From Bacteroidota bacterium (GTDB lineage: Bacteria; Bacteroidota; Bacteroidia; Flavobacteriales; Flavobacteriaceae), in assembly GCA_022560715.1 (NCBI GenBank), contig JADFSQ010000001.1, positions 1 through 22,117 on the forward strand: a stretch of DNA of 22,117 nucleotides. Reading direction: 5' to 3'. Positions 21,989 through 22,117 of this stretch are shown one piece after another. Made by a program: the position numbers and the translations under genes. How positions within the stretch are numbered: position 1 is the first letter of the stretch; every line of letters begins with the position of its first letter. The notes under the pieces are model-generated. The model was not told the origin of the DNA. It searched no databases and saw nothing but the letters and a program-made list of their open reading frames with translations.

Positions 21989-22117
21989 GCAAAAAAATAT
22001 TGCAAAGGACTTTCAGTTGAAATAAGACTTCAAGATTATAGGGAAGCAAAAGGGACAATTGATGACTCCAATGGGAAATTTGACAGAGTAGTAATAATTG
22101 GAATGATAGAACATGTT
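21989..22117 (+). pseudogene. Internal fragment of a cyclopropane-fatty-acyl-phospholipid synthase-like methyltransferase
   Basis: The frame from 21989 reads A-K-K-Y-C-K-G-L-S-V-E-I-R-L-Q-D-Y-R and, further on, K-F-D-R-V-V-I-I-G-M-I-E-H-V to the window end. This matches the SAM-dependent methyltransferase core of Cfa enzymes (typical: C-x-G-L-x-V-x-I-x-L-Q-D-Y-R, then F-D-R-I-V-S-V-G-M-F-E-H-V-G). The N-terminal half, including the SAM-binding glycine loop, is missing because fabH sequence lies there instead. It continues beyond the window. Confidence 0.65.

Overview
The window is AT-rich DNA from a member of the Bacteroidota, most probably the family Flavobacteriaceae. Three things point there. 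Promoters fit the Bacteroidota -7 box TAnnTTTG. Shine-Dalgarno sites are absent. The gene neighbours and protein types are typical (rbfA-lolC/E permease, mce next to a tRNA, yceD-rpmF-fabH, an ABC permease fused to an M1 peptidase, a PID-CTERM-like small protein).

Left core (1-6513): a decayed 3' end of a TonB-dependent receptor/outer-membrane barrel; a TolB-like PD40 lipoprotein divergent from a lipoprotein M28 metallopeptidase with a PDZ domain; a tRNA-dihydrouridine synthase with an apparent non-ATG start; a convergent rbfA-LolC/E-type permease pair; methylmalonyl-CoA epimerase; and a CAU-anticodon tRNA.

Island (about 6514-12732): the last 12 bases of the tRNA and its first downstream bases recur as a 17-bp perfect direct repeat at 12716-12732. 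Each copy is followed by its own terminator hairpin, as expected for a site-specific insertion into the tRNA 3' end. The 6.2-kb segment holds only a membrane-anchored AraC-type regulator, an ABC ATPase and a 1188-residue ABC permease/M1 peptidase fusion. It carries no integrase.

Accessory regulon (12733-17009): an AraC/cupin regulator lies among three transcription units: exported isochorismatase-fold hydrolase + SDR; AhpD-like CMD protein; 43-residue basic peptide + thioredoxin. All three begin with the same gap-free, roughly 74-bp promoter/operator. I read this as one redox or detoxification regulon defined by a shared activator site. A 192-bp fold-back palindrome lies just upstream of the regulator gene.

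Decayed zone (17010-18369): gene remnants (including the N-terminus of a VOC/glyoxalase protein), one orphan 84-residue ORF with a good promoter, and AT-rich DNA without recognisable genes.

Right core (18370-22117): a PID-CTERM-like surface peptide, convergent riboflavin synthase, pdxA, yceD, rpmF and fabH. The fabH reading frame stops matching after residue 235 and passes directly into the middle of a cyclopropane-fatty-acid-synthase-like gene in another frame. This is either a deletion fusion or an assembly chimera.
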